Assembly (NCBI GenBank): GCA_023439045.1
Contig: JAEXOY010000032.1
Location: 62,001-126,000, forward strand
Origin: Bacillota bacterium
GTDB lineage: Bacteria > Bacillota > Clostridia > Acetivibrionales > DSM-1351
Length of the DNA: 64,000 nt
Direction: 5' to 3'
In this document: positions 26,800-34,059 of the stretch, piece by piece
Layout: each line of letters starts with the position of its first letter
Position numbering within the stretch: position 1 is the first letter of the stretch
The notes under the pieces: model-generated
Database searches by the model: none
What the model saw: only the letters and a program-made list of their open reading frames with translations
What the model was told of the DNA's origin: nothing
Program-made: the position numbers and the translations under genes

Positions 26800-27943
26800 T
26801 TATAAATTTGCTACTAAGTCAATTCATTCAGGGCAACAGCCAGATGAAACAACCGGGGCCATAATGACTCCTATTTACGCGACATCAACATATGTTCAGC
26901 AAGCACCAGGCATAAACAAGGGGTATGAGTATTCAAGATCAAAGAATCCAACGAGGTTTGCACTTGAAGAGTGTATTGCTGATTTGGAAAGTGGTAAAAA
27001 GGGATTCGCATTTTCTTCTGGTTTAGCAGCTTGCTCAACAATAATTGATTTACTTCCAAAAGATTCGCATATCATATCAGTTAATGATTTGTATGGCGGC
27101 AGTTTCAGACTATTTGAAAAGGTAAAAAAGATTACTGCCGGTATCACAGTAGACTATATTAATCTTGATAGTGAAGATGGTATTTTGAAGCATATTAAAG
27201 AAAATACAAAAATGATATGGGTTGAAAGTCCAACAAATCCTCTGCTTAAAATTGTTGATTTAAAGAAGATAGCAGCAATTGCTAAAGAGCATGGCATTAT
27301 TACAGTTTGTGATAACACTTTTGCAACTCCATTTATTCAGAGACCACTTGAATATGGATTTGACATAGTAGTACATTCTGCAACAAAATACATAAATGGG
27401 CACTCTGATGTAATAGCAGGGGTGGCAGTAGTAGGAGATAATGTAGATCTACAAGAAAGGCTATATTTCTTGCAGAATGCAACGGGAGCTATTCTATCGC
27501 CATTTGACTCGTTCCTTGTTCTAAGAGGAATTAAAACCTTGGCAATAAGAGTAAAGGAGCACTCTAAAAATGCTCAAAAGGTAGCTGAATTTTTAGAAGA
27601 ACATCACAACGTAGAAAAGGTAATTTATCCTGGGTTAAAAAGCCATCCTCAGTATGAGCTTGCTAACAGTCAGATGAAGCTTCCGGGTGGTATGGTGACA
27701 TTCCTAATAAATGGTGGTATTGATGTGGCAAAATCCTTTCTAGAAAAGACCAAACTTTTCTCACTGGCAGAGAGTTTGGGGGGAGTTGAAAGCTTGGTTG
27801 AGCACCCAGCTAGTATGACTCATGCTTCAATACCAAAGGATATAAGAGAGGGGATAGGTATATATGATAACCTTATCAGACTGTCAGTTGGTATTGAGGA
27901 TATAGAAGACTTAATACAGGATTTAAAACAAGCCCTAGAGTAA
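26792..27943 (+). CDS. cystathionine gamma-lyase/synthase-family PLP enzyme
   Basis: The 383-residue protein has Cys/Met metabolism PLP-family motifs: YSRSKNPTR, FSSGLAA, VCDNTFATP, and HSATKYINGH with PLP Lys199. The SLGGVESLVEHPASMTHASIP motif in parts is common to MetB/MetC/CGL. Next to a cystathionine beta-synthase, cystathionine gamma-lyase is the likeliest activity, completing reverse transsulfuration; gamma-synthase or methionine gamma-lyase cannot be excluded. GAGGAGACGAATA precedes the ATG inside the CBS gene. Confidence 0.88.
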   Translation: MSNYKFATKSIHSGQQPDETTGAIMTPIYATSTYVQQAPGINKGYEYSRSKNPTRFALEECIADLESGKKGFAFSSGLAACSTIIDLLPKDSHIISVNDLYGGSFRLFEKVKKITAGITVDYINLDSEDGILKHIKENTKMIWVESPTNPLLKIVDLKKIAAIAKEHGIITVCDNTFATPFIQRPLEYGFDIVVHSATKYINGHSDVIAGVAVVGDNVDLQERLYFLQNATGAILSPFDSFLVLRGIKTLAIRVKEHSKNAQKVAEFLEEHHNVEKVIYPGLKSHPQYELANSQMKLPGGMVTFLINGGIDVAKSFLEKTKLFSLAESLGGVESLVEHPASMTHASIPKDIREGIGIYDNLIRLSVGIEDIEDLIQDLKQALE

Positions 27944-28035
27944 TATTTATAGATTATTCAGGCAATGCGTGTTTGAAGTGAAGCTATATCTTATCCTGTT
28001 GGCTTCCTATATAAGTAAAACTTTGCACATTTTAC

Positions 28036-28064
28036 TTGACAGGTAGGTATTTTCATAGTAGTAT
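28036..28064 (+). promoter_or_regulatory. predicted sigma-A promoter of the second transsulfuration gene
   Basis: TTGACA (28036-28041), 17-bp spacer, TAGTAT (28059-28064). A weak relative of the CymR-like site (CTATAAGAATAGTAAT) follows at about 28075-28090, so co-regulation with the other element genes is possible but not firm. Confidence 0.6.
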
Positions 28065-28111
28065 CTGTATAAATCCTATAAGAATAGTAATGATAATGAG
28101 GGAGTGATCTT

Positions 28112-29269
28112 TTTGGGGATGTTAAACTATTAAATTTTGAGACCTTAGCGGTACATGGCAATAGCTATTTTGAAGAGCATACGGGTGCTATAAGCTTTCC
28201 AATCTATCAATCAGCAACTTTTTCACATCCAGGGTTGGGGAAATCTACCGGTTATGATTATTCAAGGCTTCAAAATCCTACGCGGGAAGAATTAGAAAAA
28301 ACAATAGCAAACCTTGAGCAGGCCCGGTACGGCTTTGCTTTTTCAAGCGGAATGGCAGCAATATCTGCGATATTATCCATGTACTCACCTGGGGATCATC
28401 TGATAGTTTCTGATGATAGTTATGGCGGCACATACAGGATATTTGAAGAAGTATACCGCAAGTATGGGATTGAATTTTCTTACGTAGATACAAGTTATCT
28501 TAGCCTAGTTGAAGAATTAATCAGACCCAATACGAAAGCCATTTTTATTGAAACGCCCACAAATCCGACTATGAAGATTAGTGATATTAAGGGCATTTCT
28601 GAGTTGGCTCAATCAAAAAAAATACATACTATAGTTGACAATACTTATCTGACGCCCTACTTTCAGAAGCCTCTTACTTTGGGGGCAGATATAGTTATTC
28701 ACAGTGGAACAAAATACCTTGGCGGTCATAATGACACATTGGCAGGGTTTGTTGTGACTAATAGTGAAGTGGTTTGTGAGAGACTGCAATTCATACAAAA
28801 ATCCGAAGGTGCAGTTTTATCTCCATTTGATAGTTGGCTTTTGCTTAGAGGAATAAAGACACTTGCAGTGAGAATGGATAGGCAGCAGCAAAATGCGTTC
28901 AAAATTGCACAGTGGCTTAAACAGTGTAAAGTGGTCAAAAAGGTTTATTATCCGGGACTTCCAGAGCATGAAGGCCACAGTCTGATTAAGCAGCAGGCAA
29001 GCGGATATGGAGCAATGATTGCATTTGAGGTGGACAGTGCAGAAAGGGTAGCTTCTATATTAGAGAATATCAAAATAATTTTGTTTGCAGAAAGCCTGGG
29101 CGGTGTCGAGAGCCTTATAACGTATCCAATGATACAGACCCATGCTTCCATACCTGAAGAAGTAAGAGAAAGGGTAGGAATTAATGATAGACTGCTAAGA
29201 TTGTCTGTTGGCATCGAAAACGTAGAAGATTTAGTAAATGACCTAGAAAATGCATTCAATTATGTATAG
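28112..29269 (+). CDS. second transsulfuration-family PLP enzyme, start disrupted by an apparent frameshift
   Basis: The conserved frame (FETLAVHGNSYFEEHTG, ISFPIYQSATF, YSRLQNPTR, FSSGMAA, VDNTYLTPYF, HSGTKYLGGH with the PLP Lys, SLGGVESLITYPMIQTHA in parts) is a full Cys/Met PLP enzyme of about 385 residues. No ATG, GTG or TTG exists in this frame before TTG 28235, which would delete the first 41 conserved residues. The ribosome site GAGGGAG with GTG/TTG/ATG codons at 28104-28118 is in another frame that stops at once. One base gained or lost at the TTTTTGGGG run would fuse start and body. Either a sequencing error, a phase-variable tract or a recent mutation. Activity: cystathionine synthase or lyase, or O-acetylhomoserine sulfhydrylase-like. 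Confidence 0.75.
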   Translation, partial: FGDVKLLNFETLAVHGNSYFEEHTGAISFPIYQSATFSHPGLGKSTGYDYSRLQNPTREELEKTIANLEQARYGFAFSSGMAAISAILSMYSPGDHLIVSDDSYGGTYRIFEEVYRKYGIEFSYVDTSYLSLVEELIRPNTKAIFIETPTNPTMKISDIKGISELAQSKKIHTIVDNTYLTPYFQKPLTLGADIVIHSGTKYLGGHNDTLAGFVVTNSEVVCERLQFIQKSEGAVLSPFDSWLLLRGIKTLAVRMDRQQQNAFKIAQWLKQCKVVKKVYYPGLPEHEGHSLIKQQASGYGAMIAFEVDSAERVASILENIKIILFAESLGGVESLITYPMIQTHASIPEEVRERVGINDRLLRLSVGIENVEDLVNDLENAFNYV

Positions 29270-29285
29270 TTTTGAGCATCAAAAG

Positions 29286-29336
29286 AATCAGTTTCTCTTA
29301 TTTACGTAATAGTAAAGTAATTAAGAGAAACTGATT
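29286..29336. terminator. bidirectional terminator between convergent genes
   Basis: AATCAGTTTCTCTTA (29286-29300) and its exact complement (29322-29336) form a 15-bp stem, flanked by T-rich runs on both strands. It separates the PLP-enzyme gene (+) from the Rrf2 gene (-). Confidence 0.75.
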
Positions 29337-29362
29337 TTGTTGCTAACTGATTTTACTAGTTA

Positions 29363-29809
29363 TTATATATAATACATAAGATTACTATTTAGTTTACTGC
29401 TATCAACCTTGTCTACTAAGGATTTTAATGTTAGGTCTTTTAATTCTTTTATAATAACGTTATCTAAATGCGTCCAGACGGAAGCCTTCAACACCTTTTC
29501 AATTTCGGGAGCTCTTTCATCGACTGAGCTATCCGTTTGTTCGAATAGACTTTGCTCAAGAGCATGCAAAATATCATAACAGCTCATATCTTCAGGTTTC
29601 CTTGCTAACTGGTACCCTCCTTGGGCACCCTTTATCGAAATAACTAGCTTGGCACGCTTAAGGAGCGAAAATACCTGCTCAAGATATATCTTTGAAATAC
29701 CTAGTTTTTCAGATACACAATTAACAGTTATAAGTTCATCCGTATTTGCCGTCATTGCTATAAATATCATAGCTGACAATCCATATCTGCCTTTTGAAGA
29801 GATTCTCAT
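29363..29809 (-). CDS. Rrf2-family regulator, CymR-like
   Basis: The 148-residue protein is an Rrf2 winged-helix regulator (MRISSKGRYGLSAMIFIA, SEKLGISKIYLEQVFSLLKRAKLV, KGAQGGYQLAR). The region where IscR/NsrR have three cluster Cys has none, so it should be a ligand-sensing type like CymR, the repressor of cysteine and sulfur genes that acts with CysK. A cysK gene lies divergently next to it. It is encoded inside the element and is the likely repressor of the nifB-like and cysK promoters. GGAGGAAACCT precedes the ATG. Confidence 0.85.
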   Translation of the reverse strand: MRISSKGRYGLSAMIFIAMTANTDELITVNCVSEKLGISKIYLEQVFSLLKRAKLVISIKGAQGGYQLARKPEDMSCYDILHALEQSLFEQTDSSVDERAPEIEKVLKASVWTHLDNVIIKELKDLTLKSLVDKVDSSKLNSNLMYYI

Positions 29810-29824
29810 AGGTTTCCTCCATTA

Positions 29825-29850
29825 CATAGTAAATTGGTATGTTAATGTAC
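29825..29850. promoter_or_regulatory. possible autoregulatory site before the Rrf2 gene
   Basis: On the plus strand the site begins CATAGTAAATTGGTATG, sharing CATAGTAAA and TTGG.AT with the sites at 17471 and 29962, but with a 4-base shorter spacing. It lies between the -10 (29855-29860) and the ribosome site of the Rrf2 gene. Confidence 0.45.
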
Positions 29851-29854
29851 TTAT

Positions 29855-29883
29855 ATTGTATATAAATGTCTGAAATAAGTCAA
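29855..29883 (-). promoter_or_regulatory. sigma-A promoter of the Rrf2 gene
   Basis: On the minus strand TTGACT (29883-29878), 17-bp spacer and TACAAT (29860-29855). It is back-to-back with the cysK promoter. Confidence 0.7.
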
Positions 29884-29927
29884 TATATAATAACATATTA
29901 AATCGATATGAAATATATTATTTTCTA

Positions 29928-29956
29928 TTGACAAGATAAGATATCAAGAATATAAT
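29928..29956 (+). promoter_or_regulatory. sigma-A promoter of cysK
   Basis: Perfect TTGACA (29928-29933), 17-bp spacer, perfect TATAAT (29951-29956). The flanking word TTCTATTGACAAG is also at the nifB-like promoter, so the whole promoter region seems to be a copy. Confidence 0.85.
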
Positions 29957-29961
29957 TAAAT

Positions 29962-29986
29962 CATAGTATACAAATCGGAATTATAT
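29962..29986 (+). promoter_or_regulatory. predicted CymR-like operator before cysK
   Basis: The site starts CATAGTATACAAA and ends TCGGAATTATAT. It matches the site before the nifB-like gene at 21 of 25 positions and lies 6 nt after the -10. Confidence 0.7.
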
Positions 29987-30008
29987 TATTTTATAAGGGG
30001 GTCTTTTT

Positions 30009-30944
30009 ATGGCAAGAATTTTTAAAAGTTTGACTGAGTTGATTGGAAACACTCCATTACTTGAGCTTACAAACTATAACACCAAAAATAGTCTCGACGC
30101 TAAAATTTTAGCTAAGCTGGAATACTTTAATCCACTGGGCAGTGTCAAGGATAGAATTGCATATGCAATGATAAAGGACGCAGAAGATAAAGGGTTAATA
30201 AATAAAGATACTGTTATCATAGAGCCTACAAGTGGTAATACTGGTATTGGTCTTGCATTCGTAGCAGCTGCTAAAGGCTATAAACTTATTATTACTTTGC
30301 CAGAAACCTTTAGTATTGAGAGAAGAAACCTGCTAAAGGCATTAGGAGCGGAACTGGTATTAACTCCAGGAGCAGAGGGAATGCCGGGTGCTATCAAAAA
30401 GGCAGAAGAGATAGCAGCTCAAACACCCAACTCATTTATACCACAGCAGTTTAAGAATCCAGCAAATCCAGAGATTCATAGAAAAACAACAGCAGAGGAA
30501 ATTTGGAGAGACACTGATGGTAAGATTGATATCTTAGTTGGTGGAGTGGGTACTGGTGGAACTATTACAGGAGTGGGCGAGGCACTAAAGGCCAAGAATC
30601 CAAATGTTAAGGTTATTGCAGTAGAACCTTTTGACTCACCTGTATTATCAGGTGGAGTAAAAGGCCCACATAAAATTCAGGGAATAGGGCCTGGTTTTGT
30701 TCCTGACATATTCAATATTAATATTGTTGATGAGATCTTCAAGGTTAAAAACGAAGAAGCCTTTGAAACATCTAGGCAACTATCAAAACTTGAAGGCCTG
30801 TTAGTAGGTATATCATCTGGTGCAGCCGCCTTTGCTGCTACAGAGATTGCAAAAAGACCCGAAAACAAAGGAAAGACAGTAGTTGTTGTACTTCCAGATA
30901 CTGGGGAACGCTATTTGTCAACGGCTCTTTTTCAGCAGGAATGA
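30009..30944 (+). CDS. cysK: cysteine synthase (O-acetylserine sulfhydrylase)
   Basis: The 311-residue protein has all CysK motifs: LIGNTPLLEL, NPLGSVKDR with PLP Lys47, EPTSGNTGIGLA, GVGTGGTITGVG, IQGIGPGF and GISSGAA. It makes cysteine from O-acetylserine and sulfide. CysK is also the partner that makes CymR a repressor in Bacillus; the divergent Rrf2 gene suggests the same circuit here. AAGGGGG precedes the ATG. It is the last gene of the element before the right att site. Confidence 0.95.
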   Translation: MARIFKSLTELIGNTPLLELTNYNTKNSLDAKILAKLEYFNPLGSVKDRIAYAMIKDAEDKGLINKDTVIIEPTSGNTGIGLAFVAAAKGYKLIITLPETFSIERRNLLKALGAELVLTPGAEGMPGAIKKAEEIAAQTPNSFIPQQFKNPANPEIHRKTTAEEIWRDTDGKIDILVGGVGTGGTITGVGEALKAKNPNVKVIAVEPFDSPVLSGGVKGPHKIQGIGPGFVPDIFNINIVDEIFKVKNEEAFETSRQLSKLEGLLVGISSGAAAFAATEIAKRPENKGKTVVVVLPDTGERYLSTALFQQE

Positions 30945-31021
30945 TAATATTTTATGGAGTTTACCGCAGGCTTAACGAAAAATATAAGTTACTGTGCTTA
31001 CCGAAGGAACATAAGTTATGG

Positions 31022-31058
31022 GGCTGTCGCACTAAAATAAGAAATATAGTGCGGGAGC
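31022..31058 (+). terminator. hairpin at the right end of the element
   Basis: GGCTGTCGCACTA pairs with TAGTGCGGGAGCC (7 + 4 bp with a 2x2 internal loop). It lies between the cysK stop and the right att site and probably isolates element transcription from asnB. Confidence 0.55.
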
Positions 31059-31072
31059 CTCTTAATTCAAGA

Positions 31073-32236
31073 CTAAAACAAATAATTCTCCACTGTGTAT
31101 GCGCACTCTCCTGACAGACCTACTGTGTGTCTTTTTTTAACTTGTTTGCAGTAATACAAAAGTGAGGAGTCGACATCTGCCATTCCAGGGTAATCTCTGA
31201 ATTTCATAGCATCCACAAGGAGGTCTGAAATCTCCTGCTGAGATACTGTTAACACTGTGTGGTCAGTACCTAAATAATCTGCTAGCCAGACAGCATACTC
31301 ATCGTCGCTTTCAGGCTGAAAGGAGGTTGCAGTAAAATGCTTTTTATTACCTTCGTATTCAAAGGAATATGTACATAATTTCTCTCCGTTTTTTTTGTCG
31401 GCTTTAGCTGCAGCTGTTACAACCGATGAATCTAATCCTCCTGATAAAAAAGTACATAAAGGGACGTCCGAAACAAGTTGTCTCTCTATAGCATCAGTAA
31501 GGTAGAATTTTGTTTTTTCTATTATTTGTGCTTCACTATCTTCTAATTCATAAGCACAAAGCTTCCAATATGGTGATAACCTTAGCCCATTTCTATTGAA
31601 AATCCCATGGTGACCGGGCGAAATCTCGTATATGTTTTTGAAAATAGCATTGTTAGATGGGCGCATAGGCGATAAGTACAAGAGCTGCCAAATGCCTTCT
31701 TTTGACAATTCGGCTGAAACTCTAGGGTGAGCAAGTATTGCTTTTACTTCAGACGCAAATATCAGCGTACCATCTACCATGGTATAAAAGTAAGGCTTTA
31801 CCCCCATTCTGTCACGAGAAAGATAAATACTTCTCGACGCCTCATCGTAAACGGCAAATGCATATATACCATTTAACTTCTCAGAGCAATTCATACCCCA
31901 TATTATGTATGAATAAAGCACTACTTCAGTGTCGCAATGTGTTGAAAAGCTAACCCCTAGCTGTTCTAGCTCGCTTCTAAGTTCATTTGCATTATATATT
32001 TCTCCATTATAAACTATAGTATAGTTTTTACCTTCAAAGCGGGCTGTCATTGGTTGTAGTCCGTGCTCAACGTCTATAACTGCAAGTCTATTGTGTTGAA
32101 AGCATACATAGCTATCTCTATAAAAACCATGTTGATCTGGTCCTCTGTGTCCTAACCTTTTTCCCATATCCTCAACAATATTTTGAGGAAGGCTTATAGT
32201 GTCGTTGAAATTTGCTAAACCTAAAATTGAGCACAT
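31073..32236 (-). CDS. asnB: asparagine synthetase B, N-terminal half of an interrupted gene
   Basis: Start ATG 32236 (GGAGGTATTAAT upstream) exposes Cys2 (MCSILGLANF), the glutaminase nucleophile. The glutaminase domain (GHRGPDQHGF, HNRLAVIDV, YNGEIYNANELR) and the ATP loop FLSGGLDSSVV of the synthetase domain are intact. The frame runs to KKRHTVGLSGEC and then into nine element-encoded codons (AYTVENYLF) and a stop. The remaining 230 residues are at 14415-15116. Without them the synthetase site is incomplete, so this form could at best hydrolyse glutamine. Excision of the element would restore 608 residues. Confidence 0.95.
   Translation of the reverse strand: MCSILGLANFNDTISLPQNIVEDMGKRLGHRGPDQHGFYRDSYVCFQHNRLAVIDVEHGLQPMTARFEGKNYTIVYNGEIYNANELRSELEQLGVSFSTHCDTEVVLYSYIIWGMNCSEKLNGIYAFAVYDEASRSIYLSRDRMGVKPYFYTMVDGTLIFASEVKAILAHPRVSAELSKEGIWQLLYLSPMRPSNNAIFKNIYEISPGHHGIFNRNGLRLSPYWKLCAYELEDSEAQIIEKTKFYLTDAIERQLVSDVPLCTFLSGGLDSSVVTAAAKADKKNGEKLCTYSFEYEGNKKHFTATSFQPESDDEYAVWLADYLGTDHTVLTVSQQEISDLLVDAMKFRDYPGMADVDSSLLYYCKQVKKRHTVGLSGECAYTVENYLF
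31090..31114. repeat. right attachment site of the element
   Basis: Element arm CCACTGTGTATGCG (31090-31103), core GCACTCTCCTGA (31103-31114) with the predicted crossover CC at 31110-31111, then asnB coding sequence. Confidence 0.88.
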
Positions 32237-32286
32237 ATTAATACCTCCAATTGAAATTATTAATGGGACAAATATTCCCACTTAAA

Positions 32287-32324
32287 AGGACAATAACATC
32301 TGTATTGGATGACGTCATTGTCCT
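32287..32324 (-). terminator. hairpin upstream of asnB (MCP terminator or asnB leader)
   Basis: On the minus strand AGGACAATGAC and GTTATTGTCCT pair at 10 of 11 positions, followed by TTTTAAG. It could end the MCP transcript. It also contains GAC-AATGAC-GTC (32322-32311), a hexaloop with A1 and G4 but only a 3-bp stem, so an ANTAR-controlled leader of asnB is a weaker alternative. Confidence 0.55.
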
Positions 32325-32437
32325 GAACTTCATTTGTAGTATATGAAATATTGACAAGATATGTGCAAGTACCTATGCACTAAATATATAGGTTGATTGA
32401 AGCCGATTTAAATATTATAAATCCATAGCTCTATTTT

Positions 32438-33964
32438 CTATGCGAGCTTAATATCCACTCCCACTACGCCTATTATTTTGCCAGTTTTATCTCTAATAGC
32501 TGAAGAGACAGTGATACAAGGATTTCTTGTGATGGCAGATATATATATCTGGGATACAAAATCTTCACCAACAATGCTTTGCCTGAACCATTCTCTTACA
32601 TTGGCATTTGCTATTCCAGCGTCTGGAATGGAACAGATAAAGCGTCCCTTTAAGTCATTTGTCCAAGCTGCCTCAATAAAACTATATTTCTCAATTATGT
32701 TTGATAGCACTTCACTATGTGCATTAGTGTCTCTTGATTCAATAATTTTTTGATTAGTGCATATTTCATTCTTTATGATTTTGAAACATTCATTTGCCAT
32801 CTCCGATGCGTTGTTTCCTATACTTTCAAGATTATCTGCTTCGCTGGAGAATAGATCTGCAAGGTTTGAGGAGGCCTCGTTCAACCTTGAACCCATGGAC
32901 GCGATTTGCTCCATTTTATTTTTTTGCTGGTGAACCGAAGTACGCACACCATCTACATGTTGGGCTGTTTTAAACATTACCTGCTCCACAGCCTCTATCT
33001 TTGACCCAACATTTTGAGCAATTTCTACTTCTTCTTTAGATATAGCACCAATTCTATTAATCATGGCACATACATCGTTAAAAGAGCCATCTATAATACC
33101 AAGGTTGGATTCTATATTTTTGGAAGCAGCATTAGCCTTTTGAACTCTCTGAGCATTTTCTCTAACAACTCCGTCAACACTGAATACTTCTTCTTGGATA
33201 GCATTAATTAGGGTATTAATGTTCTTAACTGAATTTGCAGTATCATCAGCAAGCTTGCGGATTTCATCTGCAACAACTGCAAAGCCTTTACCATGTTCCC
33301 CTGCACGAGCTGATTCTATTGTTGCATTGAGTGCTAACAATTGTGTTTGCCTTGATACATTACTTACTGTTTCAAGGATGTTAACAATTTCACCAGAAGT
33401 CAACTTGAGTTTTTCCATATAATGAAGAGTACGCTCTGAGGATTCATGTATACCTTCTACGGTATGTACGATTTGCATAATTTCATCAAGACTTATCTTC
33501 ACAGATTGCTTTGAAATGCCACTTTTAATAAGCATTTCCTTGGTAATTAAATCAGCATTATTTAGCAGGTCCATTATTGACTTCACTTGAGCCAATACTT
33601 GAATTATTCCATTACTGACATCTTGTGTACTAGTAGCCATTTCTTGTGCTTCGTTATAAACATGGGTAGCAAAAACATTATTTTCGTCAAGCGTGACTGC
33701 AATATTTTCGGAGACTGATGAAATTTGACTTGAAGTAACTTGCACCTCAAAATTAAACCTCTTGAGGTCATCTTTTAGCTTACCGATTCTCTCGTTCTTT
33801 TTATCCATGGTTTTCTTCACAGACAATAAAAGAAAAACTGTGCAAAGAGTAATTATTATAAAGTTAATAGAGATATTTACTGCAGAATTTGCCGCCTTAA
33901 ATACCATTAATACCGAAGAAATTAGAAAAATTATAAAGGAAGGAATAATTATATTCTTATTCAT
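32438..33964 (-). CDS. methyl-accepting chemotaxis-like receptor with C-terminal sensor domain
   Basis: The 508-residue protein has two close N-terminal membrane helices (about 6-25 and 29-47) with almost nothing outside. A cytoplasmic MCP signalling domain follows (ATIESARAGEHGKGFAVVADEIRKLAD in parts, residues about 210-240). A C-terminal ~120-residue region (SNIIEKYSFIEAAWTNDLKGRFICS, REWFRQSIVGEDFVSQIYIS, GIVGVDIKL-like) resembles a Cache sensor. Cache domains usually sit outside the cell at the N-terminus; here one follows the signalling tip and would sense a cytoplasmic ligand. It may therefore signal internal metabolite levels. Single gene. Confidence 0.85.
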   Translation of the reverse strand: MNKNIIIPSFIIFLISSVLMVFKAANSAVNISINFIIITLCTVFLLLSVKKTMDKKNERIGKLKDDLKRFNFEVQVTSSQISSVSENIAVTLDENNVFATHVYNEAQEMATSTQDVSNGIIQVLAQVKSIMDLLNNADLITKEMLIKSGISKQSVKISLDEIMQIVHTVEGIHESSERTLHYMEKLKLTSGEIVNILETVSNVSRQTQLLALNATIESARAGEHGKGFAVVADEIRKLADDTANSVKNINTLINAIQEEVFSVDGVVRENAQRVQKANAASKNIESNLGIIDGSFNDVCAMINRIGAISKEEVEIAQNVGSKIEAVEQVMFKTAQHVDGVRTSVHQQKNKMEQIASMGSRLNEASSNLADLFSSEADNLESIGNNASEMANECFKIIKNEICTNQKIIESRDTNAHSEVLSNIIEKYSFIEAAWTNDLKGRFICSIPDAGIANANVREWFRQSIVGEDFVSQIYISAITRNPCITVSSAIRDKTGKIIGVVGVDIKLA

Positions 33965-34059
33965 TTAAAGCTAACTCCTTTGCAAAGCAAAATAAAAAGA
34001 GGCGAGAACAAAGAATATTGTGTAGAAACACTTTTGTCCCCGCCAAAAATTTACAAGTT

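Larger units (their letters stand above)
15117..31111. mobile_element. 16.0-kb serine-recombinase element interrupting asnB
   Basis: The element splits asnB. Its ends carry near-identical direct cores GCACTCCCCTGA (15108-15119) and GCACTCTCCTGA (31103-31114). Just inside lie inverted arms CGCATACATAGTGG (15123-15136) and CCACTGTGTATGCG (31090-31103), matching at 13 of 14 positions. Taking the crossover at the central CC (15115-15116 / 31110-31111), excision removes 15,995 bp and joins 702 and 1125 nt of asnB into 1827 nt, exactly 609 codons in frame. A large serine recombinase lies 575 bp inside the left end. Cargo is a sulfur-metabolism module; no phage, plasmid replication or conjugation genes are seen. 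Boundaries are from sequence comparison within the window; excision itself is inference. Confidence 0.93.

Noticed and set aside
15117..31111. Prophage or conjugative element
   Set aside because: No structural, lysis, replication or transfer genes are present; only a serine recombinase and metabolic cargo.
31073..31111. Nine extra residues at the end of the AsnB N-half as a natural C-terminus
   Set aside because: They are encoded by the element arm and interrupt the conserved SGEC-SDEIFGG motif.
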